This document shows, one piece after another, positions 36,244 to 46,512 of a stretch of DNA of 64,000 nt. Source of the stretch: Pseudomonadota bacterium (GTDB lineage Bacteria; Pseudomonadota; Alphaproteobacteria; Rhizobiales; Beijerinckiaceae); NCBI GenBank assembly GCA_020161575.1, contig JAIUNR010000001.1, positions 434,001-498,000 of the forward strand, in the 5' to 3' direction. Each line of letters begins with the position of its first letter. The first letter of the stretch is position 1. The notes beneath the pieces are model-generated. The model searched no databases, was not told the DNA's origin, and was given only the letters and a program-made list of their open reading frames with translations. Made by a program: the position numbers and the translations under genes.

Positions 36244-37299
36244 ATGCTGCCCAAATCCGAAATTCCGATCCTTCAGGGGCCGATGCTCGGCGCTTCGACG
36301 CCGGATATGGTTGTCGCCGCCTCCCTCGCGGGCGGCATCGGCTCGCTCGGCGCGGCAGGTTATGCGCCAGGCGCGCTGACCGAGGCGATCACGGGGATCC
36401 GCCAGCGCGTCGGTGGGAAGCCGTTTCTGATCAATCTTTTCGTGCTCGAACCGGCGCGGCCCGATGCAGCGGCACTCGCGAACGCCATGCGTCAGCTTGC
36501 GCCATGGCGGGCGGAACTCGGGCTTGCGGAACAGGCGATTCCCAACAAATGGGCCGAGGATTTCGCCGCGCAGTTCGATGTGCTGGTTGAAACCGCGCCG
36601 CCGATCGCGAGCTTTACTTTTGGTATTCTCAGCGCGGAGCAATGCGCGCGGCTCAAGGCGCGCGGCATCGCGGTTGTCGGCACGGCGACGACAGTGGCCG
36701 AAGCACGCGCCTGGGCCGAGATCGGCGCCGATGCGATCTGCGCCTCGGGTTTCGAATCCGGCGGGCATCGCGGCACGTTTCTTAAGCCGGTCGAGGAGAG
36801 CCTTGTCGGCGTCGTGTCCCTGGTTCCGGCGATCCGCGCCGCCACCGGCCTGCCGGTAATCGCCGCCGGCGGCATCATGGAGGGGCGCTCGATCGCGGCG
36901 ATGCTCCAGCTTGGTGCCGAAGCGGTTCAGATGGGAACCGCTTTCCTGCTCGCAGAGGAATCGGCGATCTCCGCGCCGTGGCGGGCCGAACTCAAGGGCA
37001 AGGACGCGGATGCCACGCGGCTCACCCGTGCTTTCTCGGGGCGCTATGCCCGTGGCCTTGAAAACCGTTTCCTGCGCGAAATGGCGGACAAGGAAATCCC
37101 GCCCTATCCGATCCAGAACGCGCTGACGCAGGAATTGCGCGCCGCCAGCGCCAGGGCGGGGCGTTCCGAAATGCTTTCGCTCTGGGCGGGGCAGGGGGTG
37201 CACGCGATCCGGGAGGGGCGGACAACGGATCTCGTGCGCATCTTCTGGGACGAGGCGCGCGCCGCGATGCGTGATACGCTCGCGCGTTTCGATCCTTGA
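36244..37299 (+). CDS. NAD(P)H-dependent flavin oxidoreductase, nitronate monooxygenase type
   Basis: A 351-residue FMN TIM-barrel enzyme. It starts IPILQGPMLGASTPDMVVAA, has the FMN/active-site segment CASGFESGGHRGTF with the expected histidine, and carries GAEAVQMGTAFLLAEES near the C-terminal phosphate-binding site. These match nitronate monooxygenase/2-nitropropane dioxygenase-like proteins, which oxidise nitroalkanes or act as general flavin reductases. The start at 36244 has GGGAGAAG upstream. It is followed by a GST gene 22 bases away. Confidence 0.9.
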   Translation: MLPKSEIPILQGPMLGASTPDMVVAASLAGGIGSLGAAGYAPGALTEAITGIRQRVGGKPFLINLFVLEPARPDAAALANAMRQLAPWRAELGLAEQAIPNKWAEDFAAQFDVLVETAPPIASFTFGILSAEQCARLKARGIAVVGTATTVAEARAWAEIGADAICASGFESGGHRGTFLKPVEESLVGVVSLVPAIRAATGLPVIAAGGIMEGRSIAAMLQLGAEAVQMGTAFLLAEESAISAPWRAELKGKDADATRLTRAFSGRYARGLENRFLREMADKEIPPYPIQNALTQELRAASARAGRSEMLSLWAGQGVHAIREGRTTDLVRIFWDEARAAMRDTLARFDP

Positions 37300-37321
37300 T
37301 CAACGTAACTGGAGATTCGCC

Positions 37322-37951
37322 GTGACGATGAAGCTTTTCTACTCGCCTGGTTCGGTTTCCCTTGCCTGCCACATCGCGTTGGCGGAGGTGGGAGCGGATT
37401 ACGAGGCGGTTCGTCTCGATTTTTCCAAGGATGAGCAACGCAAGCCGGAATACCTCGCCATCAACCCCAAGGGGCGTGTGCCGGCTCTGGTGACGGAACG
37501 CGGCATTCTGACCGAGGCGCTCGCCATCCTCGCCTATATCGCGCAGGCCTATCCGCAGGCGAAGCTTGCGCCGCTCGATGATCCCTATGCCTTTGCGCAG
37601 GTGCAGGCCTTCAACGCCTATCTCGCCACCACGGTCCATGTCGCGCATGCGCACCGGATGCGCGGCTATCGCTGGGCGAATGAGGAGGCATCCTTCGCCG
37701 ATATGCGCGGCAAGGTCGCACAGAACATGGCGGAATGCTTCGAGCTGATCGGCGCCGAATATTTCAAGGGGCCATGGGTGATGGGCGATCAATACACGAT
37801 CTGCGATCCCTATCTTTTCCGTCTTGCGGGCTGGCTTGAGGGAGACGGGGTGGAGATGGCGCGCTTCCCGTGGCTGGTGAAGCATTTCGAGGCGATGCGC
37901 GCGCGACCGGCAACGCGCCGGGCGCATGAGGAACAGGGTTTGCCCGTCTGA
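37322..37951 (+). CDS. Glutathione S-transferase family protein
   Basis: A 209-residue protein with an N-terminal thioredoxin-like domain (MKLFYSPGSVSLACHIALAE, NPKGRVPALV and a TEALAILAYIAQ segment) and an all-helical C-terminal domain. This is a cytosolic GST layout; Ser9 or Cys14-region residues could serve as the thiol-activating residue. The GTG at 37322 is preferred because GGAG lies seven bases upstream; the ATG at 37328 is an alternative. Lying between the flavin oxidoreductase and mmsA, it may act on a reactive aldehyde or nitro compound. Confidence 0.88.
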   Translation: MTMKLFYSPGSVSLACHIALAEVGADYEAVRLDFSKDEQRKPEYLAINPKGRVPALVTERGILTEALAILAYIAQAYPQAKLAPLDDPYAFAQVQAFNAYLATTVHVAHAHRMRGYRWANEEASFADMRGKVAQNMAECFELIGAEYFKGPWVMGDQYTICDPYLFRLAGWLEGDGVEMARFPWLVKHFEAMRARPATRRAHEEQGLPV

Positions 37952-37983
37952 CCGGGCCTGAACATCAACCAAGAGGGAAGATC

Positions 37984-39480
37984 ATGATCACCTACGGGCA
38001 TTTTATCGGCGGCAAGGCCGTTGCCGGCAAATCGGGCCGCTTTTCGGATGTTTTCCAGCCGATGGATGGAAGCGTGCGCGGCAAGGTCGCGCTTGCGACC
38101 AAGGATGAGCTGGCCGCCGCCGTCGCCAATGCCAAGGCGGCGCAGCCGGCTTGGGCGGCGACCAATCCGCAGCGCCGCGCCCGCGTGCTCATGAAATTCC
38201 TCGACCTCGTCGCCAAGGCTACCGATGAACTTGCCGAGACCCTCGCCCGCGAGCACGGCAAGACCATCGCCGATGCCAAGGGGGACATCCAGCGCGGCGT
38301 GGAAGTCGTCGAATTCTGCATCGGCGCGCCGCATCTGATGAAGGGCGAGTACACCGACGGCGCCGGGCCGGGCATCGACATCTATTCCATGCGCCAGCCG
38401 CTTGGCGTCGTCGCGGGCATCACGCCGTTCAACTTCCCGGCGATGATTCCGCTCTGGAAGGCCGGTCCCGCGATCGCGGCCGGCAATGCCTTCATCCTCA
38501 AGCCCTCGGAGCGCGATCCGGGCGTGCCGATGCGTCTCGCCGAGCTTTTCCTCGAAGCCGGCTTGCCGCCGGGCATCTTCAACGTCGTCAATGGCGACAA
38601 GGATGCGGTGGATGCCATTCTTGATCACCCGGATATCAAGGCGATCGGCTTTGTCGGCTCGACCCCGATCGCGGAATACATCTATTCGCGCGGCTGCGCG
38701 AACGGCAAACGCGTGCAATGCTTCGGCGGCGCCAAGAACCACATGGTCATCATGCCGGATGCCGACATGGACCAGACGGTGGATGCGCTGATCGGCGCGG
38801 GCTACGGTTCCGCCGGCGAGCGCTGCATGGCGATCTCCGTCGCGGTGCCGGTGGGCCAGAAGACCGCCGACGAGCTGGTGAAGCGCCTCATTCCGCGGGT
38901 CGAGGCTCTCAAGATCGGTCCCTCGACCGACAGCTCCGCTGATTTCGGCCCCGTCGTGACGGCGGCGGCGCTGGAGCGCATCAAGGGCTATGTCGATCTC
39001 GGCGTGAAGGAAGGCGCCAAGCTCAAGGTCGATGGGCGCGGCTTCAAGATGCAGGGTTATGAAAAGGGCTTCTATATGGGCGGTTGCCTCTTCGACGAGG
39101 TGACGCCGGATATGCGCATCTACAAGGAGGAGATTTTCGGCCCGGTGCTCTCCGTGGTCCGCGCGCCGGATTACGCCGAGGCGATCCGCCTGTGCAACGA
39201 CCATGAATACGGCAATGGTGTCGCGATCTTCACGCGCGACGGTGACGCGGCGCGCGATTTCGCGAGCAAGGTCGAGGTCGGCATGGTCGGCGTGAACGTG
39301 CCGATCCCGGTTCCGATCGCGTATTACACCTTCGGCGGGTGGAAGCGCTCGGGTTTCGGCGATCTCAACCAGCACGGCGCGGATGCTTTCCGCTTCTATA
39401 CCAAGACGAAAACCGTCACCGCCCGCTGGCCTTCCGGCATCAAGGACGGTGCGAGCTTCGTCATTCCGACCATGGGCTGA
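37984..39480 (+). CDS. mmsA: CoA-acylating methylmalonate-semialdehyde dehydrogenase
   Basis: A 498-residue aldehyde dehydrogenase of the MmsA class. The catalytic cysteine is C281 in [11 protein letters not shown], the form typical of CoA-dependent MmsA rather than hydrolytic ALDHs. The [12 protein letters not shown] nucleotide-binding segment and the C-terminal [16 protein letters not shown] are also characteristic. It turns methylmalonate or malonate semialdehyde into propionyl- or acetyl-CoA in valine and inositol breakdown. No valine or inositol catabolic genes are adjacent. It ends at a GC-rich hairpin at 39500. Confidence 0.94.
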   Translation: MITYGHFIGGKAVAGKSGRFSDVFQPMDGSVRGKVALATKDELAAAVANAKAAQPAWAATNPQRRARVLMKFLDLVAKATDELAETLAREHGKTIADAKGDIQRGVEVVEFCIGAPHLMKGEYTDGAGPGIDIYSMRQPLGVVAGITPFNFPAMIPLWKAGPAIAAGNAFILKPSERDPGVPMRLAELFLEAGLPPGIFNVVNGDKDAVDAILDHPDIKAIGFVGSTPIAEYIYSRGCANGKRVQCFGGAKNHMVIMPDADMDQTVDALIGAGYGSAGERCMAISVAVPVGQKTADELVKRLIPRVEALKIGPSTDSSADFGPVVTAAALERIKGYVDLGVKEGAKLKVDGRGFKMQGYEKGFYMGGCLFDEVTPDMRIYKEEIFGPVLSVVRAPDYAEAIRLCNDHEYGNGVAIFTRDGDAARDFASKVEVGMVGVNVPIPVPIAYYTFGGWKRSGFGDLNQHGADAFRFYTKTKTVTARWPSGIKDGASFVIPTMG

Positions 39481-39499
39481 GTGCGAGCGTGAGGAAAAT

Positions 39500-39527
39500 C
39501 CGGCCCGGCAATTTTTCGCCGGGCCGG
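39500..39527 (+). terminator. Strong hairpin after mmsA, possible terminator
   Basis: A perfect ten-base-pair stem CCGGCCCGGC/GCCGGGCCGG with an eight-base loop, 20 bases past the mmsA stop. It lacks a T run on the plus strand, while the minus strand shows ATTTTC, so termination strength is uncertain. Confidence 0.5.
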
Positions 39528-39613
39528 CAACACGCCGCATCGAGTGGTTCACGCATTATTTAGAAAACTCTCCCATACCTGTTAAAACTCAACCAAGGGT
39601 TGCAAGGTGTGGT

Positions 39614-41344
39614 ATGGCCGGTCTCCAGTTCTCTCCGCTCAAATGGTTTGCGAATCTCAGGATAAGAAGCAAGATTTTGGTGATGGTGGCGGCGATCGCT
39701 TCAGTGGCGACCGTCTCCACGATCCTGATCATACCCAGATTCCAGGCGATCGATTCCTCCACGGACCGGGTAGTTGAGCGGCGCGCGCCTTCAGTCGTGA
39801 TGATCGCGGGTTTCGCGACCGGCAGCAAAGCATCTACCGCTGATCTGCTGGCTTACGCCATTACGGGTGATCAAGCCTTCGAGCGTCGTCGCCTGGCCCA
39901 TTGGGAAACAATTGCTGCATTGCAAAAGAGATATGATGCCGTGCCGCATACTACGAAGCGCAACATTGACGACCGTAACATGATGAATGCGGCGCTCATG
40001 CGCCTGCGCGCGATGCAGGATGGCTTGGTGGCTCTGGTAAAGTCGGGGCAGGTCGACGACGCTGCCATCAAGGAAGCCGTCACGACCAAACTGGAGCCTG
40101 CATTGGCGGAAGTCTCAAGTATTCTTGTCAGCAGTGACGCCAAAAGCGACAGCATGATGTCTCACCTCCTGGCGAGCCTTGTAAAGGATGTGGGAGAAAT
40201 CAACACGGCGTTTGACGCGCTGATCACCATTGTCGGGATCGCCGTGGTCGCTTCTTTTGTCATGCTCGCGATCGGGTGCTGGGGGCTCATCCTTTCCATT
40301 GCAACCCCCCTTGGGGGACTCGCCAACGCGATGAAGGCTTTCGCTCGGAAAATCTACAAAGCGGATATTCCGGCAGAGGGACGCCAGGACGAACTGGGTG
40401 ATATTGCCTCGGCTCTCACGATTTTTCGCGATGCGCTCGAGCAGCGTGACGCCATGGAAGTGCAGGAAGTGGAACAGCAACAGGCGGCCGCCAAACGTCA
40501 GAAGCAGGTCTTTGAGCTGATCGCGAATTTCGAGGTGATGGCTGAAAAGGTCGTGAACACCATTGCTTCCGCTTCCACCGAACTTGAAGGCTCCGCGCAG
40601 CTGCTCTCCAGCTCGGCCCAGCAGACGACCGGCGAGGCGACCGCCGTTTCCGCCGCCGCGCACCAGGCCACCGCGAATGTCAACGGGCTTGCCGCGGCGG
40701 GCGAGGAATTGTCGGCTTCGGCCGGTGAAATCGCCCGGCAGCTGCGCGCCTCCACCGATGCCGCGCGCAATGCTGTCGAATGTGTTCGTTCCACGGATAG
40801 CGCCGTGCAGGGGCTCTCGGGCGCCGCCAACAAGATCGGCGCGGTTATCGGGATCATCAACGGGCTTGCCGCACAGACCAACCTGCTCGCGCTCAACGCC
40901 ACGATCGAGGCGGCGCGCGCGGGAGAGGCGGGCAAGGGCTTCGCGGTGGTCGCGAGCGAGGTCAAGGAACTCGCCAACCAGACAAGCCGCGCGACGAGCG
41001 AAATCGCCGAGACGATCACCGAAATCCAGCAGATGACCAACCAGACCGTGAACGCGATGGGGCAGATCGACGATGCGATCAAGGTGATCGACAGCGCGAC
41101 GGCGGAAATCGCCGGATCGGTTGGCGAGCAGGAGCGGGCGACGCGCGAGATTGCCGTGAACGTGCATCAGGCCGCGCAGGGCACCGAGGAGGTGAGCCGG
41201 GCGATCATCAATGTCTCGTCGGTGGCGACGGATACCGCCGAAGCGGCGACCCGCGTGCTGGGCGCGGCAGGAATCCTCTCGCGCGAATCCGAGACAATGC
41301 GGACTCAGACCCAGGGCTTCCTCGCAGCGGTGCGCGCCGCCTGA
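39614..41344 (+). CDS. Methyl-accepting chemotaxis protein 1
   Basis: A 576-residue chemoreceptor. A transmembrane helix at about 20-40, a helical periplasmic domain (about 41-200), a second helix at about 203-225, and a HAMP-like linker ([29 protein letters not shown]). The cytoplasmic signalling domain follows, with the hairpin tip [20 protein letters not shown] and then [20 protein letters not shown]. No CheR/CheB-docking pentapeptide ends the protein. The start at 39614 follows an AAGGTG site; the frame is open upstream across the intergenic region. A second receptor with the same signalling domain follows at 41676. Confidence 0.93.
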   Translation: MAGLQFSPLKWFANLRIRSKILVMVAAIASVATVSTILIIPRFQAIDSSTDRVVERRAPSVVMIAGFATGSKASTADLLAYAITGDQAFERRRLAHWETIAALQKRYDAVPHTTKRNIDDRNMMNAALMRLRAMQDGLVALVKSGQVDDAAIKEAVTTKLEPALAEVSSILVSSDAKSDSMMSHLLASLVKDVGEINTAFDALITIVGIAVVASFVMLAIGCWGLILSIATPLGGLANAMKAFARKIYKADIPAEGRQDELGDIASALTIFRDALEQRDAMEVQEVEQQQAAAKRQKQVFELIANFEVMAEKVVNTIASASTELEGSAQLLSSSAQQTTGEATAVSAAAHQATANVNGLAAAGEELSASAGEIARQLRASTDAARNAVECVRSTDSAVQGLSGAANKIGAVIGIINGLAAQTNLLALNATIEAARAGEAGKGFAVVASEVKELANQTSRATSEIAETITEIQQMTNQTVNAMGQIDDAIKVIDSATAEIAGSVGEQERATREIAVNVHQAAQGTEEVSRAIINVSSVATDTAEAATRVLGAAGILSRESETMRTQTQGFLAAVRAA

Positions 41345-41675
41345 TCCGCGGAAGGTCATTGCGTGCCGCTGGCGCGCATTTGAGCCCGGTCACTGGAGGA
41401 AAGCTGGTTTCAGCCGCTAATGCGGGCGTAGCAGCAGCTCCTTCTTCCTTAAGTGTCGAGAGCTGGGTAACGCTTCGATCAAAGCGCTATCTATTTCTTG
41501 ACACTCGCCTTTTTTCCTCGCGGCAAGGTGAACTTAACGCAGGATTTACCTTGTCTGTTAACGCTACTTTTAGTTGTGATTATTATCTTTTCACTCGCGT
41601 GGCGGGAATATGAGGGCAGTCTTGCCCGAGCCTCTCCGCCTTTTGCATGATCTGGGGACAGATAGAGGTGAAGCT
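41345..41675 (+). other. Intergenic region between the two chemoreceptors
   Basis: A 331-base region with no credible gene. Its right half (41480-41600) is AT-rich and contains two GTTAAC/CTTAAC-type words, suggesting a promoter for the second receptor, but no motif is good enough to name. Confidence 0.55.
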
Positions 41676-43361
41676 ATGAGATTGTCATCGCTAAAGCTGA
41701 TGTGGCAAATTTTGGTCCCGCTATTCCTTATTTCGGCCTTGGGTATTTCGATTCTTGTCTACCGAAGCGGAACCGAAATGCTGGCGATAGACAACAAGTA
41801 TTCGCTTCTTGTCGAGGATGTCGCGGCTGGCAATATCGCATTTGTCCGTGTTAGATCAACATTTGCTGAGTACAATACTCAGCTTCTCATTAAAATGGAG
41901 GAGACTGAAGAATTAAAGAAAGCTGATAATACAGCGTTCTTTGAGGGGATGATTTCAGACATATTTACGCAGTTTAATATAGCGAAAAAGAAATTGCCTG
42001 GATCAAAGGATGCTCTCGCCAATTTGGAAAGAGAGTTGAATGCTTCTCTTGCTGTTTCCAGATCCATCCTCAAGGACATGGTGTCTGGTGCTTATAGCGC
42101 GGATCGCAAGAAGCTGGATGCCTATAAGGAGAGCGTCCTGAAAGTCCGTGATGCAGTGCGGAGCGGGGTCGATGCCTCCCAGAAACTCATGGTCGACGAG
42201 TCGACCGAAGCCACGAAGGCGACTTACGCTACCATCAACACCATGGTGATCGGCGCGGCGGTTATTCTGCTCGCGATGATGGTTATCACCGGCGCGTTGG
42301 TTCGCTGGGGGATTTCGGGACCGATTACGCGCCTTGCCGGGGGCATGGAGCGCCTCGCCAAAAGCGATATCATGGTCGAGATCGAAGGCGTGGACCGCAA
42401 GGACGAGGTCGGCCAGATGTCGCGTGCGATGCAGGTCTTCAAGGACAATTCGATCCGCATGCGCGAGCTGGAAGCCGAGCAGGAGCGCGCCAAAGCCGCC
42501 GCGGCCGAGGCTCGCAAGCAGGAAATGACCGAGCTCGCCGACAAGTTCGAGCGCGCTGTCGGGACTGTCATTTCCTCCATCGCGGCGGCCAGCAGCGAGT
42601 TGGAAGCCTCGGCGAGGAATCTCTCGGGTTCCGCCCAGCAGACCACGGGCGAGGCTGCGTCGGTTTCGGCGGCGGCGCATGAAGCGACCGCCAATGTCAA
42701 CGGGCTTGCCGCCGCGGGTGAGGAGCTTTCAGCCTCGGCCGGCGAGATCGCACGGCAGTTGCGCGCCTCGATCGATGCCGCGCGCAATGCTGTCGAATGC
42801 GTGCGCTCGACCGATTCCGCGATTCAGGGCCTCTCGGATGCTGCTGGCCGGATCGGCGCCGTGATCGGCCTGATCAACGGCCTCGCGGCGCAGACGAACC
42901 TCCTCGCGCTCAACGCCACGATCGAGGCGGCGCGCGCGGGCGAGGCGGGTAAAGGCTTCGCGGTCGTCGCCTCCGAGGTCAAGGAACTCGCCAACCAGAC
43001 GAGCCGCGCAACCAACGAGATCGCGGAGACCGTGACCGAGATCCAGCAGATGACCAACATGACGGTTTCGGCGATGAGCCAGATCGACGAAGCGATCAAG
43101 GTGATCGATGCGGCGACGGCTGAGATTTCCGGCTCCGTCGGCGAGCAGGAGCGCGCGACCCGCGAGATCGCGGTCAATGTAAGCCAGGCGGCGCAGGGCA
43201 CCGAGGAGGTCAGCCGCGCGATCGTCAATGTCTCGCAGGTCGCCAATGACACGGCCTCGGCAGCTTCCGAGGTGCTTTCGGCGGCCGGCGATCTGTCGAA
43301 GCAATCCGAGACGATGCGCAAGGAAGTGCATCACCTCCTTATCGCGGTGCGCGCGGCCTGA
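41676..43361 (+). CDS. Methyl-accepting chemotaxis protein 2
   Basis: A 561-residue chemoreceptor: a transmembrane helix at about 10-30, a periplasmic helical ligand domain to about 186, a second helix at 188-208, a classical HAMP domain ([18 protein letters not shown], then [13 protein letters not shown]) and a signalling domain nearly the same as in receptor 1. The DNA of the periplasmic domain (about 41800-42080) is clearly AT-richer than the signalling part, so the sensor may have been acquired separately. An AGAGGTGAAG ribosome site precedes the ATG at 41676. Confidence 0.93.
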   Translation: MRLSSLKLMWQILVPLFLISALGISILVYRSGTEMLAIDNKYSLLVEDVAAGNIAFVRVRSTFAEYNTQLLIKMEETEELKKADNTAFFEGMISDIFTQFNIAKKKLPGSKDALANLERELNASLAVSRSILKDMVSGAYSADRKKLDAYKESVLKVRDAVRSGVDASQKLMVDESTEATKATYATINTMVIGAAVILLAMMVITGALVRWGISGPITRLAGGMERLAKSDIMVEIEGVDRKDEVGQMSRAMQVFKDNSIRMRELEAEQERAKAAAAEARKQEMTELADKFERAVGTVISSIAAASSELEASARNLSGSAQQTTGEAASVSAAAHEATANVNGLAAAGEELSASAGEIARQLRASIDAARNAVECVRSTDSAIQGLSDAAGRIGAVIGLINGLAAQTNLLALNATIEAARAGEAGKGFAVVASEVKELANQTSRATNEIAETVTEIQQMTNMTVSAMSQIDEAIKVIDAATAEISGSVGEQERATREIAVNVSQAAQGTEEVSRAIVNVSQVANDTASAASEVLSAAGDLSKQSETMRKEVHHLLIAVRAA

Positions 43362-43390
43362 GGCCAATCGCGCAAGCGCAGAACAACAAG

Positions 43391-43419
43391 CGGCGCAGGG
43401 CGAGATCCGTCCTGCGCCG
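43391..43419. terminator. Hairpin between convergent genes
   Basis: A nine-base-pair stem CGGCGCAGG/CCTGCGCCG with an eleven-base loop, between the second chemoreceptor and the convergent TPP-enzyme gene. There is no T run on either side, so this is only a candidate. Confidence 0.35.
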
Positions 43420-43426
43420 AATTCCG

Positions 43427-45076
43427 TTAAAGACGGGCGGGGTGGATAAAGGGCCAGGGCGAGGATTCCGATCCACGCGCGGAGGGAATCTCGATCAGGG
43501 CAGGTTGATCCCGCCGCAAGGCTTCCGCCAGCACCGGCGCCAGCGCGGCCGGGCTCTCTACCCGATGTCCCGTCACGCCAAAGGCTTTCGCCAGCATCAT
43601 GAAATCTGGATTGACCAGATCCGCGCCGATGATGCGGTTGCCGAAGCGCTCTTCCTGATCACGGCGGACATTGCCATAGGCATTGTTGTTGAACACGATC
43701 GTGACCAGCCCGATCCCGTATTGCCGGGCGGTGGCGAGTTCCTGCACGGCAAAAAGCAAGCCGCCATCGCCGGTGATCGAAACCACGGGCTTGGCGGGAT
43801 TGGCGGCCTTCACGCCCAGCGCGGTCGGGAAGCCGAAGCCCAGCGTCCCCTGGAATCCGCTCGAGACATAAGTGCGCGGGCGATGCACGGGATAGCCGAA
43901 ATAGCTCGCAAAACCGACCTGACACAATTCCTCGACGAGAAAACCATCGGCGGGCAGGGCGGCGCGGATCACCTCGAGATAATCCAGCTGGGGCTGGACC
44001 TGCCGGATCTCCGCTCCGGCCTGCATGCGCGCCTGTTCGATAGCGGCGCGCTTGTCCGCCGGCGCGTGTCCCGCTTCTTCCAGCGCCGCCAGCAGGGCGG
44101 GGACGACGACCGCGCAATCGCCGACGATCCCCGCCTGCGGCGGGAAGCGGAGCATCTCCTCCGGGTCGACATCGATGCGCAGCAGAACCGGCGGTGTTTG
44201 CGGGCGTTCGACGCGCTGCGATCCCGGTTGCCAGCGCATATAGGGCATTTCGAGCCTGGAACCGATGCCAATCAGCAGATCGCATTGCGCGAAATATTTA
44301 TGCGCGGCATAGGAGGAGAGCCCGTAAGGCCCCGTTTCATCGACAACGCCGCGTCCGCCCCGGAAGGCCGCGACCGGCGCGCCAAGACGTTCCGCAAGGC
44401 GAAGAATGGCTTCCGGCGCGTGCTGCGCGCCCGTTCCGACCATGATCATCGGCTGCTTCGCGTCCCGGATCAGTTCGATCGCGCGCCGGACAGCCTCGGC
44501 ATCGGGAGCTGCGGGGGCGGGGAGGATCGCGCGCTGCGCCGCCGGAACCGCTTCGCTGGAGGCCATCGTGTCCCAGCACATTTCGAGGGCGACCGGGCCG
44601 GGGCGTCCGGTCTGCATCTGGCGGAAGGCTTCCGCGACGAGTTCCGGCGCATCGGCGGGGCGCTCAATGCGTTCGGCCCATTTCACGAGGCTGCGCATCG
44701 TGCCGAGCTGATCTGGAATTTCGTGAAGATGCCCCCGCTTCTTGCCCAGATAGGAAGTCGGAACCTGCCCCGTGACGCAAAGAATCGGCGTGCAAGTGCC
44801 CCAGGCGGTTGCGAGCGCCGCCGTGGTATTGAGCATGCCCGGCCCCGGCACGACGGAATAGACGGCGGGTTTGCCGGTGGCGCGGGCCGCACCGAAAGCC
44901 ATGTAGCCGCAGGTCTGCTCATGCCGCGCGCCGATGGTGCGGATATCCTGCGCATGGCGCGCCAGTGCATCGAAGAACGGATACATCTGCGCGCCCGGCA
45001 GGCCGAAAACCGTATCGACGCCCTGCGCTTTCAACCCCTCGACGATTGCCTCGCCGCCGGTCATGGTCCGGGTCAT
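43427..45076 (-). CDS. Thiamine-pyrophosphate enzyme, acetolactate synthase-like
   Basis: A 549-residue TPP-dependent enzyme. The N-terminal PYR domain carries the catalytic glutamate in GARHEQTCGYMAFGAARATG, and the C-terminal PP domain shows the TPP motif GDGGLLFAVQELATARQYG then NNNAYGNV. It resembles the large subunit of acetolactate synthase and benzoylformate- or oxalyl-CoA-like decarboxylases, but no small regulatory subunit is adjacent, so it is probably catabolic rather than the branched-chain amino acid enzyme. It is divergent from a LysR gene at 45499, with a GGAG ribosome site before the ATG at 45076. Confidence 0.88.
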   Translation of the reverse strand: MTRTMTGGEAIVEGLKAQGVDTVFGLPGAQMYPFFDALARHAQDIRTIGARHEQTCGYMAFGAARATGKPAVYSVVPGPGMLNTTAALATAWGTCTPILCVTGQVPTSYLGKKRGHLHEIPDQLGTMRSLVKWAERIERPADAPELVAEAFRQMQTGRPGPVALEMCWDTMASSEAVPAAQRAILPAPAAPDAEAVRRAIELIRDAKQPMIMVGTGAQHAPEAILRLAERLGAPVAAFRGGRGVVDETGPYGLSSYAAHKYFAQCDLLIGIGSRLEMPYMRWQPGSQRVERPQTPPVLLRIDVDPEEMLRFPPQAGIVGDCAVVVPALLAALEEAGHAPADKRAAIEQARMQAGAEIRQVQPQLDYLEVIRAALPADGFLVEELCQVGFASYFGYPVHRPRTYVSSGFQGTLGFGFPTALGVKAANPAKPVVSITGDGGLLFAVQELATARQYGIGLVTIVFNNNAYGNVRRDQEERFGNRIIGADLVNPDFMMLAKAFGVTGHRVESPAALAPVLAEALRRDQPALIEIPSARGSESSPWPFIHPARL

Positions 45077-45323
45077 TGGTAACTCCTGTGACTAATTGGG
45101 CGTTTTTCTCCGAGATCTGCTTATGCCGCATTGATTCAGCCCAATTGCATTCCGGGGAGTGTCGCCGTGATGGCCTCGGCATATATGCCGCGCTTACAAG
45201 AAGGGCGTGTCAAGTCTTCCTCGGCCTGTCAACCTTCATGCAGGGATGCTGGCGCGTGCGAGGCGGATTAAGCGGCGCTATCGCGTGATGCAGTCATCGA
45301 TGAGCGAGAATGATTCATCTTGT

Positions 45324-45338
45324 TTGAGCGGTGCTCAA
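45324..45338. promoter_or_regulatory. Inverted repeat TTGAGC-GGT-GCTCAA
   Basis: A perfect six-base inverted repeat with a three-base centre, about 160 bases upstream of the LysR start. It could be an operator for that regulator or for the divergent TPP enzyme gene. Confidence 0.4.
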
Positions 45339-45458
45339 GAGACGGCCAGTCGCGGCGGTTTCTTTGGCCTCTTTTGTTGAAATCGCCGTATATTTTATGT
45401 AATTCCTGTTGTTCCACGTGGTGCCTTGGGATGACAAGATGCGCGATCGCTGATAGGT

Positions 45459-45477
45459 TTGAGTGAGTATTGCTCAA
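45459..45477. promoter_or_regulatory. Inverted repeat TTGAG-N9-CTCAA
   Basis: The same half-sites as the palindrome at 45324 but with nine bases between them, ending 21 bases before the LysR start codon. LysR-type regulators bind interrupted dyads near their own promoters, so autoregulation is a reasonable guess. Confidence 0.4.
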
Positions 45478-45498
45478 TTATGTGGTCGTCGCTTTCCC

Positions 45499-46410
45499 AT
45501 GGCCTTGCGTCTTCCCCCGCTCGCGACCTTGCGTATTTTCGAAGCCGCTGCCCGGCTCCAGAGTTTCAAGCTCGCGGCCTCCGAGATCGGGCTGACCCCG
45601 AGCGCGGTGAGCCATGGCATTGATACGCTCGAAAAATGGCTTGAAGTCCGCCTTTTCGACCGTGCGGGCCGGACGGTGACACTGACGGAAATCGGTCGCC
45701 AGTACTTGCCTTACGTCGCCGAGGGGCTGTCCATGATCGGTGTGGGCACCGAGCGTGTTGCATCGGGGCCGCATCGCAAGCGCGTTTCGGTCTCTGTCGC
45801 GCCGACCTTCGCGATGGAATGGCTTGTGCCGCGCCTCGCGCGCTTCAATGCCCTCCACCCGGATATCGCAGTGCTGATCGATACCTCGCACAGGCAGGCC
45901 CTGTTCCCGCTTGATGGCGTCGACCTTGCCATCCGTATGGGCAAGGGGCCATGGCCCAATACGAACTCGCAATTGCTGATGCGTGAAAGCCTCGTGCCTG
46001 TGGCGTCGCCCGCCTATCTGGCCGGCCTTGGTGGCGCATCGGGACTGGATTGGGCCAAAGCGAAATTCATTCACGTCTCTTCCGTCGAGAATGATTGGTC
46101 CTCGTGGTTTTCCGGCGTCGGCCTGGAAGCACCCGACGGTGCAAGCCATCTCCATTTCGATACGGTTCATCTCGCGCTGGATGCGGCGGCGGAGGGGCTG
46201 GGCATCGCGATCGGTCGCCTGCCGCTCCTCGACAAGCATCTCCATTCGGGGCGGCTCGTGCGCGCTTCGGACAGGGTGCTCCCCATCGAAACCGGCTATT
46301 GGCTCGCCGCCCCGCCCGGAGACGAGACACGCCGGGAGATCCGCGCCTTTCAACGCTGGGTTCTGTCGGAGATCTCGGGAGAGACGCGCCGAAGCCAAGC
46401 TGCCGAATAG
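45499..46410 (+). CDS. LysR-family regulator, GcvA-like
   Basis: A 303-residue LysR-type regulator. The helix-turn-helix region (LPPLATLRIFEAAARLQSF, KLAASEIGLTPSAVSHGID) and the early TVTLTEIG are most like the GcvA branch. The effector-binding domain follows. The start at 45499 (MALRLPPLATLR) matches the usual N-terminus; the frame is open to 45463. It is divergent from the acetolactate synthase-like gene, which is its most likely target; the EamA exporter gene downstream is another possibility. Confidence 0.9.
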   Translation: MALRLPPLATLRIFEAAARLQSFKLAASEIGLTPSAVSHGIDTLEKWLEVRLFDRAGRTVTLTEIGRQYLPYVAEGLSMIGVGTERVASGPHRKRVSVSVAPTFAMEWLVPRLARFNALHPDIAVLIDTSHRQALFPLDGVDLAIRMGKGPWPNTNSQLLMRESLVPVASPAYLAGLGGASGLDWAKAKFIHVSSVENDWSSWFSGVGLEAPDGASHLHFDTVHLALDAAAEGLGIAIGRLPLLDKHLHSGRLVRASDRVLPIETGYWLAAPPGDETRREIRAFQRWVLSEISGETRRSQAAE

Positions 46411-46495
46411 CCGGCGCCTCACGCAAAGACATGAAGGGACAAGCTGCGTCTGTTGCACGGCAGGATTACGCTTGGCTGGCCTGTGCATCTGCTGG

Positions 46496-46512
46496 ATGTA
46501 ATACTATTACAT
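46496..46512. promoter_or_regulatory. Perfect 17-base palindrome, operator candidate
   Basis: ATGTAATA-C-TATTACAT reads the same on both strands around a single central base. It lies about 104 bases upstream of the EamA transporter start in a spacer of 205 bases. Dyads of this form are often bound by GntR-, TetR- or MarR-type repressors. It is too tight at the centre to be a terminator. Confidence 0.5.

Larger units (their letters stand above)
45077..45498. other. Divergent regulatory region with two TTGAG/CTCAA palindromes
   Basis: A 422-base region without a credible gene. The right half is AT-richer than the genome average. Two inverted repeats sharing TTGAG and CTCAA half-sites are described separately. 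Confidence 0.55.
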
